Shown here one piece after another: positions 7,836 through 16,504 of a stretch of DNA of 64,000 bases. The translations under genes were made by a program, and so were the position numbers. The notes beneath the pieces are model-generated. The model was given only the letters and a program-made list of their open reading frames with translations, was not told where the DNA came from and made no database searches. Within the stretch, counting starts at the first letter, position 1. Each line of letters begins with the position of its first letter. The DNA is from WHSW01 sp963781265 (lineage in GTDB: Bacteria > Actinomycetota > Thermoleophilia > Solirubrobacterales > 70-9). The DNA is taken from NCBI GenBank assembly GCA_963781265.1, contig CAWAFH010000013.1:1-64000 (forward strand), read 5' to 3'.

Positions 7836-8621
7836 GTGGCCGGCACGCAAACCGAGGCGACCCTCTACGCGATCCCCGGCTCGCACGCCTGCCGCACCGG
7901 CGAGCTGATGCTGGAGCACAAGCGGATCCCGTACCGGCGCGTGGACCTGTGGCCGGGGATGCATTCGATGAGCGTTCGCATGCGCGGCTTTCCGGGCAAG
8001 GGTGAGGAGCGGATGTTCGGCGACAAGAAGCCCACGGTTGCCATCGCGATGGCCGACCGGATGGGCACGGTCCCGGCGATTCGGATTGGCGACGAGCGGA
8101 TTCAGACCAATCGCACGATCGCCCGTCGGCTGGACGAGCTGCAGCCCGAGCCGCCCTTGTTTCCCTCCGACCCGGAGCGCCGGGCCGAGGTCGAGGAGGC
8201 AGAGCGTTGGGGCGACGACACCTTCCAGATGGTCGCCCGGCGACTGGGCATGGCCGGGGTACTCCACGGTCGCGACGCGATGTACGAGCGCGGTGCCGAC
8301 GGCCGTCTCGGTCCGCTCCTCTGGCACAACGACACGATCCGATGGATCGGCACCAACGCGTTCGCTCGCTTCGTCTTCAGCGCCAATCCCGACAACGAGG
8401 CAGAGATGCTGGCCGAGCTGCCGCCGATGCTCGACCGGATCGATGCATGGGTCGAGTCCGGGGTGCTCAACTCCGACGAGCTCAACGCCGCGGACTACAT
8501 GATCGTCACCAGCCTGGCGCTGCTCTCCTACCGCGAGGACCTCGGGCCCGCGATCGAGGCGCGCCCCGCCGGTGTGCTGCTCGACCGCGTGCTGCCGCTG
8601 CCGGCTGCCGCGACCGCCTGA
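7836..8621 (+). CDS. Glutathione S-transferase-like protein
   Basis: This 261-residue protein starts at GTG. Residues 8-95 form a thioredoxin-like N-domain (LYAIPGSHACRTGELMLEHK, TVPAIRIGDERIQTNRTIA with the cis-Pro VPAI), and the rest is helical as in the GST C-domain (DYMIVTSLALLSYREDL). Actinobacteria generally use mycothiol rather than glutathione, so the actual thiol substrate is unknown. It is divergent from the TPR gene and 57 bp upstream of the VWA gene. Confidence 0.75.
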   Translation: MAGTQTEATLYAIPGSHACRTGELMLEHKRIPYRRVDLWPGMHSMSVRMRGFPGKGEERMFGDKKPTVAIAMADRMGTVPAIRIGDERIQTNRTIARRLDELQPEPPLFPSDPERRAEVEEAERWGDDTFQMVARRLGMAGVLHGRDAMYERGADGRLGPLLWHNDTIRWIGTNAFARFVFSANPDNEAEMLAELPPMLDRIDAWVESGVLNSDELNAADYMIVTSLALLSYREDLGPAIEARPAGVLLDRVLPLPAAATA

Positions 8622-8677
8622 CGTCAGCTACCGGGCCTGGCGCCCGACCGCTCCCTCATCACAACGAAGGGAGCGCG

Positions 8678-9370
8678 ATGAGCAAGACAAAGGGCGCCAA
8701 GGAAGACCACGACACCCTCCACGTCGGCCTGCTGGTCGACGAGAGCGGCTCGATGTCGGGCAACGAGCCGGCGGTGGTCGGCGGGATCAACGAGTTCGTC
8801 GCCAAGCTGGCGGCCGACCAGAACGGGACCAGGGTGCTGGCGACGCTCGGCATGTTCGACCTGCACGGATCCGATCCGGCGGTCCGGGTCAAGTTCGAGT
8901 CGATCCCGGTCGCCGAGGTCGACACGCTCGGCCCCGACGACTACCGCCCGCGCGGCGCGACGCCGCTCAACGACGCGGTCGTGCGCACGATCCGGTCGAT
9001 GGACAAGCGCGTCAAGAAGGACGACCGCGCGATGCTCGTCGTGCTGACCGACGGGCTCGAGAACTCGAGCGAGACCTCGACCCGCGACGTGCGCAAGCTG
9101 ATCCACGAGCGCGAGAAGCGCGGCTGGGAGTTCATCTACCTGGGCGCGAACCAGGACTCGTGGGCGGAGTCGCAGCGGCTCGGGATCGCCGACCGCGGCA
9201 AGCAGTTCGACTTCGAGGCCTCGCCGGCGGGCACGCGAGCGGCGCTGCGCGCGTCGGGCGAGCGGGCGAAGCGGTTTCGCGACGCCCCGGCCCAGTACCG
9301 GGCCGAGCTCTCGGAGCTCGACACGAAGATCGAGCCCGGCGACGACGACGTCAAGCGGCGGCGGCGATGA
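8678..9370 (+). CDS. von Willebrand factor A domain protein
   Basis: This 230-residue protein has no signal peptide. The MIDAS metal site is complete: DESGSMS (about 20-26), the threonine loop RGATPLND (about 96) and LTDGLENSSE (about 128). VWA domains with intact MIDAS bind divalent metal and partner acidic residues. A charged C-terminal helix (AKRFRDAPAQYRAELSEL) follows. A GGGAGCG site precedes the ATG. Its stop overlaps the next start as ATGA, so the small membrane protein is coupled. Confidence 0.85.
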   Translation: MSKTKGAKEDHDTLHVGLLVDESGSMSGNEPAVVGGINEFVAKLAADQNGTRVLATLGMFDLHGSDPAVRVKFESIPVAEVDTLGPDDYRPRGATPLNDAVVRTIRSMDKRVKKDDRAMLVVLTDGLENSSETSTRDVRKLIHEREKRGWEFIYLGANQDSWAESQRLGIADRGKQFDFEASPAGTRAALRASGERAKRFRDAPAQYRAELSELDTKIEPGDDDVKRRRR

Positions 9371-9741
9371 CCGACGCGGACCGCACCGAGACCGGCGGCG
9401 GCGACGTCAGCGGGCCGAGCCCGCGGGTCGCCGCCGCCGCGATCCGCGACGCGATCGACGCGCTCGAGCGCGAGCGTCCAGACATCGCGGCGCGGTTGCG
9501 CGAGCTGCTCGGCCGGATCGAACGGGCGGGGAGGAGGAGGATGAGCTCGATGCTGCGGGTGCTCGTCAGCGTGATCCTCTGGGCGGCGATGGTCGCGGGC
9601 GTGGTGGCGATGATGCGGACGGGCGATTACGACTGGGGGATCGCCGCCACCGGCGTCTTCATCGTCTGGCTCTGGTTCATGACCTACACCTCCGAGCACA
9701 ACCTGCCCGCCGACCGCGACCGCCCGCTGTGGAAGGGGTGA
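9367..9741 (+). CDS. Small membrane protein coupled to the VWA gene
   Basis: A 124-residue frame from the ATGA overlap. Residues 1-58 are soluble and charged (AIRDAIDALERERPDIAARL), followed by two predicted membrane segments (VLVSVILWAAMVAGVVAMM and GIAATGVFIVWLWFMTY) and a short polar tail. A run of GGAGGAGGAGG lies directly before a second ATG at 9541 (MSSMLRVLVS), so a 66-residue two-helix protein could be made independently. Function unknown. Confidence 0.6.
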   Translation: MTDADRTETGGGDVSGPSPRVAAAAIRDAIDALERERPDIAARLRELLGRIERAGRRRMSSMLRVLVSVILWAAMVAGVVAMMRTGDYDWGIAATGVFIVWLWFMTYTSEHNLPADRDRPLWKG

Positions 9742-9752
9742 CGGCGAGCCTC

Positions 9753-10984
9753 ACCCCGGCGGCAGCCGCGCCTCCATGAACGCCAGCGCCTCGTCCTCCG
9801 CCGCCGCGGTGATCCCGACGTGGTCGACGCCCTCGTACTTGGAGTAGGTGACCTGGTTGCCCAGGGCGACGAGTTCGTCGTTGAGCTGGTCGGTGTAGAC
9901 GGGGAAGACCGTCGAGTCGGCGGTGCCCTGGAGCGATCAGGATCGGCGCCTTGGTGGTGATGGCCGGGTTCTGCTTGGCGAGAACGTCGAGCAGCGGGCT
10001 CAGGTCGGAGCCGTCGCGCTGCATCTCCGACGGCGGGATGCCGCCGTATGAGTCCGGCTGGCCCAGCTGGTCGAGACACACTTGGTCGATCGTCGGGTAC
10101 AGCGCCAGCGCCGGGTCCGAGAGGATCTGGGGAATGTCGATCTGCGGCGACTCCAGATCGGCGCCGCGGATGATCAGCGCGACGAGCGCGCTCAGCCCGC
10201 TCGGCGAGGTCAGCGCCGGCAGCAGGTCGGCCTGCTCGGCGATGTGCGACGCGGGCGCGTAGGCGATCGTCCCGCGGAGCTTCAGCTTGGGCGCGAACTT
10301 CTGCGCGTCGGGGCCCGCTGCCCACAGCGCGGCGTGCCCGCCCTGCGAGTGGCCGGCGATCAGGTACTTCTTGCCGATGTCGAGGCCGAGGTCCCGGGCG
10401 GCGCTGACGATGTCGACGACACTGCGGCCCGCGGGCTTGCCGATCAGGTACTGGTGGACCTCCTTGGGCGTTCCGAGGCCGCGGTAGTCCGTGCGCACGA
10501 CCGCGTAGCCGGCGTCGACCCACTCCTCGACCTGCGGGTCGAGGTAGGTGACGCCGCCCGCCATCGGGCTGTTGGTCGCGATCCGGGTAGGGGCGCAGCT
10601 GTCGGCGATTCCGGTCGTGCCGTGTGCGAAGGAGATGACGGGCCAGCCCTGCTTCGGCGGCTTGCCCTTCGGGATGCTGACCGCGCCCGAGACGGCGGCC
10701 GTCTTGCCCTGCTCGGCCGCCGTGGTGTAGAGGACGAGCGTGTTCGACTTCGCGCCGTCGACCGCCATCAGGCCCTTCGCCTTGCGCTGCCAGATCAGCT
10801 CGCCGGGGTCCTTGGAGATGTGCTTCGGCGGGGTGTAGAACGCGGCGCCCTTCGGGCCCTTGACCGGCTCGTCGGTTGCCGCGCCGGCCGAGCCGGCGAA
10901 GGCCGCCGCAGCGCAAAGCGCGAGCGCCGTGGCGATGGTGAGCCGCATGCGCGGGCGGGTCGAAGTGAGCGCGGTCCGGTGCAA
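9753..10984 (-). CDS. Secretory lipase family alpha/beta hydrolase, copy 1, frameshifted near 9935
   Basis: A signal peptide (LTIATALALCAAAAFAGSAGA) is followed by a lipase-like hydrolase with PVISFAHGTTG, the nucleophile elbow AGHSQGGHA and long helical lid segments. It aligns end to end with the intact copy at 21927. Near 9935 one extra base shifts the frame; removing one C restores LIAQGTADSTVFPVYTDQL, a matching His region and a stop at 9753-9755. As given, the frame instead runs on to 9677. The start is a TTG 4 bases after GGAGGGACCC, conserved in copy 2. Substrate is probably an extracellular ester or lipid. The shift removes the acid and His part of the triad. Confidence 0.75.
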
Positions 10985-11033
10985 GGGTCCCTCCTCGTCT
11001 TGAGTCCTGCCGCGCAGAGCGTACTCAGCGCCG

Positions 11034-12005
11034 CTACGGCGCCATCACGACGCGCCCGAACGCCTGGCGGCTCTCGATGTACGCGTGCGCCTCGGCGGCC
11101 TCGGCGAGCGGGAAGGTCCGGTCGATCACGACCCGGATCTCGCCGCTGGCGACGCGCTCGAGCAGGTCGGCGATCATCGCGTGGACGCGGGGGAACTCGG
11201 CCATCATCGCGCCGCCGAGAAAGACGCCGCGCAGGGTGTTGTTCTTGCGCCCACAGGTCTCGCGCCTCGATGCGCGGAGCCGGCGCGGCCGGTGACGCCG
11301 ACGCTGACCAGGATCCCGCGGTAGGCGAGCGCGGCGATGCCGTCGACCAGGGTCTGGCCGCCGACCGAGTCGAGGATCACGTCGGCGCCGCGGCCGTCGG
11401 TCAGCTCGCGGGTGCGCTCGGCGAAGTTCTCGGTCGCGTAGTTGATCCCGTGGTCGAGGCCGAACTCCTTCAGGCGCTCGAGCTTCTCGTCGGTGGACGC
11501 GGTCGCGAGCACGGTCGCGCCGGCCTGCTTGGCGAGCTGGATCGCGGCCATGCCGACGCCTCCGGCTCCGGCCTGCACCAACACCGTCTGCCCGGCTTCG
11601 AGCTTGCCGGCGGTGAACAGGCACTCCTGCGCGGTGCCGACCGCGACCGGGACCGAGGCGGCGGTCGCCGCGTCCAGGCCCTCGGGGATCGGCCAGGTCG
11701 AGATCGCGGGGACCGCGCGCTTCGACGCGTGCGAGCCGGCCATGTTCAAGGTGACCACCCGATCGCCGACGGCGCGGTCCGTCGACCCCGGCGCCGACCT
11801 CGGACACCGTGCCGGCGGCGAGGTAGCCGACGATGTGGGGGACCGACGGCGGCGGCGAGCCGGCGCGGTGCAGCAGGTCGCCGCCCTCGATGCTGATCGC
11901 CTCGACGTCGATCACGACGCAGCCATCGGGGCACTCGGGATCGGGGACGTCCTCGTAGCGCAGCACCTCGGGGCCGCCGTTCTCGTAGATCACCGCGGCC
12001 TTCAC
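11034..12005 (-). CDS. Zinc-type alcohol dehydrogenase/quinone oxidoreductase family, two frameshifts
   Basis: Segments in three frames together give a full MDR-family reductase: MKAAVIYENGGPEVLRYEDV at the start, then VTLNMAGSHASKRAVPAI, the NADPH-binding VLVQAGAGGVGMAAIQLAK, TDGRGADVILDSVGGQTL and the C-terminal TFPLAEAAEAHAYIESRQ. Frame changes fall near 11775 and 11270. No structural or catalytic zinc cysteines are seen, so the quinone-oxidoreductase branch is most likely. All domain motifs are well preserved, so the shifts may be sequence errors. Divergent from the glycosyltransferase gene, 51 bp apart. Confidence 0.7.
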   Translation of the reverse strand: MKAAVIYENGGPEVLRYEDVPDPECPDGCVVIDVEAISIEGGDLLHRAGSPPPSVPHIVGYLAAGTVSEVGAGVDGPRRRRSGGHLEHGRLARVEARGPRDLDLADPRGPGRGDRRLGPGRGRHRAGVPVHRRQARSRADGVGAGRSRRRRHGRDPARQAGRRDRARDRVHRREARAPEGVRPRPRDQLRDRELRRAHPRADRRPRRRRDPRLGRRPDPGRRHRRARLPRDPGQRRRHRPRRLRASRRETCGRKNNTLRGVFLGGAMMAEFPRVHAMIADLLERVASGEIRVVIDRTFPLAEAAEAHAYIESRQAFGRVVMAP

Positions 12006-12056
12006 GCCGGCGACTCTATTTCACGCCGCGGGGCTCATGTCCTACGCTGCGCCGCG

Positions 12057-13193
12057 ATGTCGGCGTCGGGCGAGCGTGATCCCCTCAGGGTTTTGCGCCT
12101 GCCCGCCGTCAGTTCGATCAACCCGTACCAGCCGGTGCTCTACGAGCGCCTGCGCCGGCACGGGGTGACGCTTCTGGAGGACGAGAGCCTGACGCTACGC
12201 CGCCTGCTGAGCCGGCGGCCGGGGGTCGACGTCATCCACTTCCAATGGCGCCTGGACAGGCTCATCCGGGCGGCCGAAGATGACCTCGACGGCGGCCACG
12301 AGCGCGTCGCCTTCGCCCCGGTGGCGGCCGGGCGGCTCGCGTGGCTTGCGGCGGCGCTGGCGCTGGCCCGCGCGCGCGGCATCCGGATCGCCTGGACCGT
12401 GCATGAGCCGTGGAGACACGCGCCCGGCGGCATCTCCCTCGACCATCTGACGGGTCGCCTGATCGCGCGCATGGCCGACGCCCTGATGGCTCACGAGCAT
12501 GCGAGTGCGGAGCAGACGCGCCGGTATCTGCGCCCACGGCGCCAGGTGTCCGTGCTGCCCCTGCCCGGCTACGCGGAACTGATGCCGCCCGCGCGCCCGG
12601 GCGCACGCGACGCGGTCCGCAGCGAGCTCGGCGTCGCGCCCGACGAGGTGCTCGTCCTCGCCTTCGGCATCGTGCGCGAGGAGAAGGAGTTCGACCTGCT
12701 CGCCGACGCGCTGGGGCGACTCGAGGGGACCCCGCTGCGGGTCCTGATCGTGGGTCCGTCGCGCTCGGACGCCGTGGTGGTGATGCTCGACGCCGCCGCG
12801 GCGCGCGACCCGCGCCTGCTCGTCCAGATCGGCTGGGTGGACGATCAGCGGGTGGCCGACCTCTACGCCGCCGCCGACCTCGCCGTGTTGTGCCGCGGGC
12901 GGGAGCTGACCAGCTCTTCCGGCGTGCTCGCGCTCTCCCTCGGCGTTCCGATGGTGGCGACGGCCCTCGGGTCGACGCGTGAGCTGCTGGGCCCGGGGGC
13001 GTGGTACTTCGCTGCGCGCGACGCCGCGTCGCTGGCCGCGAGTCTGGACGAGGCCGTCGCCGCCGGTCCGGCAGGCAGGGCGGCGCGCGGGGCGGCGGGT
13101 CGCGCTCACGTCGAGCGCTGGACCTTCGATGACCTGGCGGCGGCGACCGCGCGCGAGCTTCGCGGCCACGCGCCGCGGGGAGCTGGGGCCTAG
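12057..13193 (+). CDS. Glycosyltransferase, GT-B fold (family 4-like)
   Basis: This 378-residue protein starts at ATG 12057 (MSASGERDPLRVLRLPAVS). The N-domain has the acceptor side (VIHFQWRLDRL, IAWTVHEPWRH), and the C-domain (about 190-370) has LAFGIVREEKEFDLLADAL, VLIVGPSRSD, the VADLYAAADLAVLC segment and SSSGVLALSLGVPMVATALG, where a Ser/Gly loop takes the place of the usual E-x7-E. Such enzymes transfer sugars from nucleotide donors. Sugar and acceptor are not evident. No polysaccharide cluster is nearby. Confidence 0.8.
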   Translation: MSASGERDPLRVLRLPAVSSINPYQPVLYERLRRHGVTLLEDESLTLRRLLSRRPGVDVIHFQWRLDRLIRAAEDDLDGGHERVAFAPVAAGRLAWLAAALALARARGIRIAWTVHEPWRHAPGGISLDHLTGRLIARMADALMAHEHASAEQTRRYLRPRRQVSVLPLPGYAELMPPARPGARDAVRSELGVAPDEVLVLAFGIVREEKEFDLLADALGRLEGTPLRVLIVGPSRSDAVVVMLDAAAARDPRLLVQIGWVDDQRVADLYAAADLAVLCRGRELTSSSGVLALSLGVPMVATALGSTRELLGPGAWYFAARDAASLAASLDEAVAAGPAGRAARGAAGRAHVERWTFDDLAAATARELRGHAPRGAGA

Positions 13194-13379
13194 GCCCCTG
13201 GCGTGCGGATCAGCATGTGTCGGTGGCGGGTGGTGTCGATCTTCGCGTCGGTCTCCGACCGCCCCATCCGGACCGGAAACTGCGTCGGCGAGCGGACGCT
13301 GCCCACCTCACAAAGCGCCCGCGCGCAGCGTCTACTGGGCATGGAGTCCGCGACCACCCTGCTAACCCATAGGTCGACG

Positions 13380-14603
13380 ATGAGGTTCGGTGCGACCACC
13401 GCGTTCTGGCTGCTGGCGGCGACGCTGTCGAGCCTGCTCTTCGCCTCGGCCGTGCCGTCGCCGCTCTACGTCGTCTACCAGGACGAGTGGGGCTTTTCGT
13501 CGCTGACGCTGACGGCGGTGTTCGCCGTGTACGCGTTCGCGCTGCTCGGCGCGCTGCTGGTGGTCGGCTCGATCTCCGACCACGTCGGGCGGCGGCCGAC
13601 GCTGATGGCGGCGCTCGTCGTCCAGATCGCGTCGATGCTCTGCTTCGTCGTCGCCGACGGCGTGGGGTGGCTGTTCGTCGCCCGCACGCTCCAGGGGCTC
13701 GCGACCGGGGCGGCGATGGGCGCGATCAGCGCCGCGCTGATCGACCTGCAGCCGCGCGACAAGCCGTGGCTCGGAGCACTCGCCGGCGCGGTCGCGCCGA
13801 TGTCCGGCCTCGCCATCGGCGCCCTGGCGGCCGGCCTGCTGGTCGACTACGGTCCGGACCCGACCCGGTTCGTGTTCTGGCTCGGGACCGCCTGGTTCGT
13901 GGTGGTCCTGATCGCCGTGACGGCGATCCCGGAGACGGTGCGCGCCGACGGCCGCTGGCGCGAGTCGCTGCGCCCCCGGATTGCGGTGCCGCCGCAAATG
14001 CGCTCGGCCTTCATCGCCGCCTTCCCGAGCCTCTCGGCGAGCTGGGCGCTCGGAGGGCTGATCCTGTCCTTGGGCGCGTCGCTGACGGTCGGGGTGCTCG
14101 GCCAGGAGAGCCACCTCTCGGGCGGCCTCCCGATCTTCGTTATGGCCGGCTTGAGCGCGGTGATGGCGATCGCCCTGCGCGAGGTCTCGCCGCGCACCGT
14201 CGCCCGCGGCGGGCTGAGCGCGCTGATCGTGGGCGTGGGCCTCGTGCTCGTCGCCCTGGCCGACGGGTCGGGTGGCCTGTTCCTGATCGGCTGCGCGATC
14301 GCCGGTCTCGGCTTCGGACCGTCGTTCGCCGGCGTGTTCCGCGCGCTCGCGATGCGCGCCCCGGCCGACCAGCGCGCCGCGGTGAACTCCGCCGTGTTCG
14401 TGGTCTCCTACCTGGCCTTCAGCCTCCCGGCCCTGGTTGCGGGCCTCGCCGTGACCGAGGTCGGGCTGCGCGACACCGCCGAGGTCTACGGCGCAGCGCT
14501 GATCGTGATCGCCGCGGTCGCCCTGCTCTTGTCGGGCAACCTCGACGACAACGCCGAGGAGGCCGAGCTTCCGGCCGGGGTGGCGCCGGCCGTCGAGGAC
14601 TAA
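13380..14603 (+). CDS. MFS transporter
   Basis: About 12 membrane segments follow the start MRFGATTAFWLLAATLSS. The MFS motif A appears as GSISDHVGRRPTL after helix 2, and RTLQGLATGAAMGAISA follows in helix 4/5. The ATG at 13380 is preferred over upstream starts at 13203 and 13341 because the hydrophobic N-terminus begins there; the longer forms add a Cys/Arg-rich leader with no membrane propensity. The sugar-phosphate or drug specificity cannot be read. The next gene starts 3 bp downstream. Confidence 0.85.
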   Translation: MRFGATTAFWLLAATLSSLLFASAVPSPLYVVYQDEWGFSSLTLTAVFAVYAFALLGALLVVGSISDHVGRRPTLMAALVVQIASMLCFVVADGVGWLFVARTLQGLATGAAMGAISAALIDLQPRDKPWLGALAGAVAPMSGLAIGALAAGLLVDYGPDPTRFVFWLGTAWFVVVLIAVTAIPETVRADGRWRESLRPRIAVPPQMRSAFIAAFPSLSASWALGGLILSLGASLTVGVLGQESHLSGGLPIFVMAGLSAVMAIALREVSPRTVARGGLSALIVGVGLVLVALADGSGGLFLIGCAIAGLGFGPSFAGVFRALAMRAPADQRAAVNSAVFVVSYLAFSLPALVAGLAVTEVGLRDTAEVYGAALIVIAAVALLLSGNLDDNAEEAELPAGVAPAVED

Positions 14604-14606
14604 GCG

Positions 14607-15200
14607 GTGCCGCACGGTAACCGCGTCGACCCCTTCGGGGACCTGGTCGCCGACCCGGCGCGAGGGGCGTGGTTCGGAAACCGCGGGAACCTGCACAACA
14701 ACGAGGGCGAGATCCGCCGCCACCATCGGGGCAAGCGCTGGATCTACTGCCGGCTCGAGTTCAAGGGCCGCAGCCGCGAGCTGCTGCAGCCGGGCCGGTA
14801 CACCGAGCTGTTCTTCCTGGACGAGGCGACCGCGTTCGCGGCCGGGCACCGTCCCTGCGCGGAGTGCCTGCGCGAGCGGTTCAACGAATTCCGCGCGCAC
14901 TGGCCGGACGGCCGGGTCCCGGCGGCCGAGCTCGACGCCACGCTGCACGAGGCCCGCATCGGCGATCACGGCGCGAGGGTCACGTTCGCCGCTCCGCTCG
15001 GGGAGCTGCCCGACGGCGTGATCGTGATTCCGCCGGCCGGTGAGCCGAGCCTGTACCGCGACGGCCGCCTCTGGCGGTGGTCGTTCGCCGGCTACCGCCA
15101 GGGCGCCGAGGCCGATCCCGGGACGGCGGTTGAGGTGCTAACCCCGCGCCCGACGGTCCGCGCGTTCGCCGCCGGCTTCGAGCCGCAGATCGCGGGCTGA
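14607..15200 (+). CDS. Conserved hypothetical protein with AGHRPCAEC motif
   Basis: A 197-residue soluble protein starts at GTG, 3 bp after the MFS stop. It has FGNRGNLHNNEGEIRRHH, KRWIYCRLEFKGR and AGHRPCAECLRERFNEF. The CAEC turn preceded by His resembles the metal-binding Cys turn of Ada-like small domains, but only two close cysteines plus one distal (IYC) are present. No catalytic function is recognised. Likely cotranscribed with the transporter. Confidence 0.55.
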   Translation: MPHGNRVDPFGDLVADPARGAWFGNRGNLHNNEGEIRRHHRGKRWIYCRLEFKGRSRELLQPGRYTELFFLDEATAFAAGHRPCAECLRERFNEFRAHWPDGRVPAAELDATLHEARIGDHGARVTFAAPLGELPDGVIVIPPAGEPSLYRDGRLWRWSFAGYRQGAEADPGTAVEVLTPRPTVRAFAAGFEPQIAG

Positions 15201-15297
15201 CGCCCTTCGACGCCCCCCGGCCACGCACGGAGGTGTGAGGTCGTCCACCAAGGGTCTCTAGGCGGGGTTGGCGTCGCAAATCAGGCTCCGATCGAGC

Positions 15298-15338
15298 GGC
15301 GGGCAACCGCCCGCCGGACACCAGGTGGAACGCCACCT
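15298..15338 (+). promoter_or_regulatory. Two perfect hairpins in the leader of the 15357 gene
   Basis: In the 156 bp between 15200 and 15357, two stable hairpins lie just before the Shine-Dalgarno: GGCGGGC-AACC-GCCCGCC (15298-15315) and AGGTGG-AACG-CCACCT (15323-15338). The ribosome site GAGGAGG follows at about 15344. They could form a terminator of the upstream operon or a structured leader of the downstream gene. Confidence 0.4.
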
Positions 15339-15356
15339 ACTCAGAGGAGGTCTGAG

Positions 15357-15863
15357 ATGGAACGGTTGATTTTCAAGGCTCAGCGGTTCGCCGCGGCGAT
15401 CCTCGTCCCGGGTCCCGTGGTCACGATCGGTGCGGTCGCGTTGTTCTTCCTGCTGTTCGTTGCATCGGCCTCGGCGGCTCCGGTCAAGTCGAAGCTGTAC
15501 TTCGACGCGTTCGGCGTCGAGCACAACGGCACGACGACCTACGCGATCGGCGCCGTGGTCGGTGCGAAGGAGAAGGCCTGCGTCTCGCACCGCCAGATCC
15601 GTTTCTACAAGGAGACGCCCGAGGAGGGCGAGACGCTGGTCGGTACCCGCACGGCCAATCGTCATGGCGTCGCGGTGATCGTGTTCCGCGACGCCGACCT
15701 CAGCGTGCTCGCCGGTGAGTACCACGCCGAGGTCAAGCGGGCTCGCAAGCCGGTCGGCTCGGGCCGGGTGACCTGCCTGGCCGCGAGCTCGAAGTCGGTC
15801 GCGATCGGTCCGCCGCCAGCGGCCCGAATCGGCGACAAGCGCCACACGCGGGAGGGCGTGTAG
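15357..15863 (+). CDS. Secreted or membrane-anchored hypothetical protein
   Basis: This 168-residue protein starts at an ATG after GAGGAGG. An N-terminal hydrophobic segment (residues 20-40, TIGAVALFFLLFVASASA) ends in an AxA-like cleavage site before APVKSKLYFD. The mature part looks like a beta-rich domain (YFDAFGVEHNGTTTYAIGAV, RFYKETPEEGETLVG) with two Cys, consistent with one disulfide. Function unknown. It is 2 bp upstream of the DUF4234 gene. Confidence 0.65.
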   Translation: MERLIFKAQRFAAAILVPGPVVTIGAVALFFLLFVASASAAPVKSKLYFDAFGVEHNGTTTYAIGAVVGAKEKACVSHRQIRFYKETPEEGETLVGTRTANRHGVAVIVFRDADLSVLAGEYHAEVKRARKPVGSGRVTCLAASSKSVAIGPPPAARIGDKRHTREGV

Positions 15864-15865
15864 CC

Positions 15866-16375
15866 ATGACGCGCGCGATCGCGATTCCGCAGACCGATGC
15901 GACTGCCAAGGTCCGCGCGACGTGGCTGGTCGCGGTGCTCAACCTGGTCACGCTCGGGATCTACCAGATCTACTGGTGGTTCTCGATCAACCGTGAGCTG
16001 CGCGACCTGGGCCGCAGCCGCGGCGTCGATCTCGGTCGGCGCCCGGCGCTCTCGGCACTCGCGTTCAGCATCGGCTCGTGGGTCGTGGTCCCGTACGTGT
16101 GGACGGTGATCGCGACCAGCGGGCGGATCGCGGAGGCCGAGCGGATGGCCGGCCTGACCACGACGCACCAGGTGTGGCTGGCCTCGTCGCTGCTGATCGC
16201 CTCGATGGCCGTCTCGATGGCGGCTTGCCTGCTCGCCTCGAGCGGCATCGGGCTGGCCGCGGTGATGGTCAACCTCGGGGGCCTCGTCTACCTGCAGGAC
16301 GCGCTCAACCGCGTCTGGACGCAGGTGGGCAGCCGGCACTCCGCACCGCCCGCGCAGGCGGTGGCTACCGCCTGA
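15866..16375 (+). CDS. DUF4234 family membrane protein
   Basis: This 169-residue protein has four predicted membrane segments. The first, with NLVTLGIYQIYWWFSINREL, is the DUF4234 signature (helix, then IYxIYWWF and a charged turn). The segments at about 65-85, 105-130 and 135-155 follow. Role unknown. It is translationally close to the secreted protein upstream (2 bp gap), and a strong hairpin follows it. Confidence 0.75.
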   Translation: MTRAIAIPQTDATAKVRATWLVAVLNLVTLGIYQIYWWFSINRELRDLGRSRGVDLGRRPALSALAFSIGSWVVVPYVWTVIATSGRIAEAERMAGLTTTHQVWLASSLLIASMAVSMAACLLASSGIGLAAVMVNLGGLVYLQDALNRVWTQVGSRHSAPPAQAVATA

Positions 16376-16401
16376 CTCGCGGACGCCGCGGCGCCTCGGA
16401 T

Positions 16402-16432
16402 CCCGGGCCGGTCCCACAGGGGCCGGCCCGGG
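16402..16432 (+). terminator. Strong GC hairpin after the DUF4234 gene
   Basis: A 14-bp stem (CCCGGGCCGGTCCC paired with GGGGCCGGCCCGGG, one G-U) with a 3-base ACA loop lies 27 bp after the stop. There is no T tract, as is common for terminator-like hairpins in GC-rich actinobacteria. Confidence 0.55.
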
Positions 16433-16504
16433 CGCGTGGCGGGGGAACCGCTGCAGCCCGCCGGGGCACTTGTGCGGCCTGCCACGATCGGCTAGAAGAT
16501 TCAC

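Noticed and set aside
9930..9945. Programmed ribosomal frameshift in lipase 1
   Set aside because: No slippery heptamer or downstream pseudoknot; the paralog needs no shift.
15298..15338. Guanidine-II (mini-ykkC) riboswitch from two hairpins before the Shine-Dalgarno
   Set aside because: That riboswitch needs ACGR loops in both hairpins; here the loops are AACC and AACG.
15241..15340. Cyclic-di-GMP-I riboswitch, prompted by GTCGCAAATCAGGCTCC
   Set aside because: The rest of the conserved core and the paired stems could not be found.
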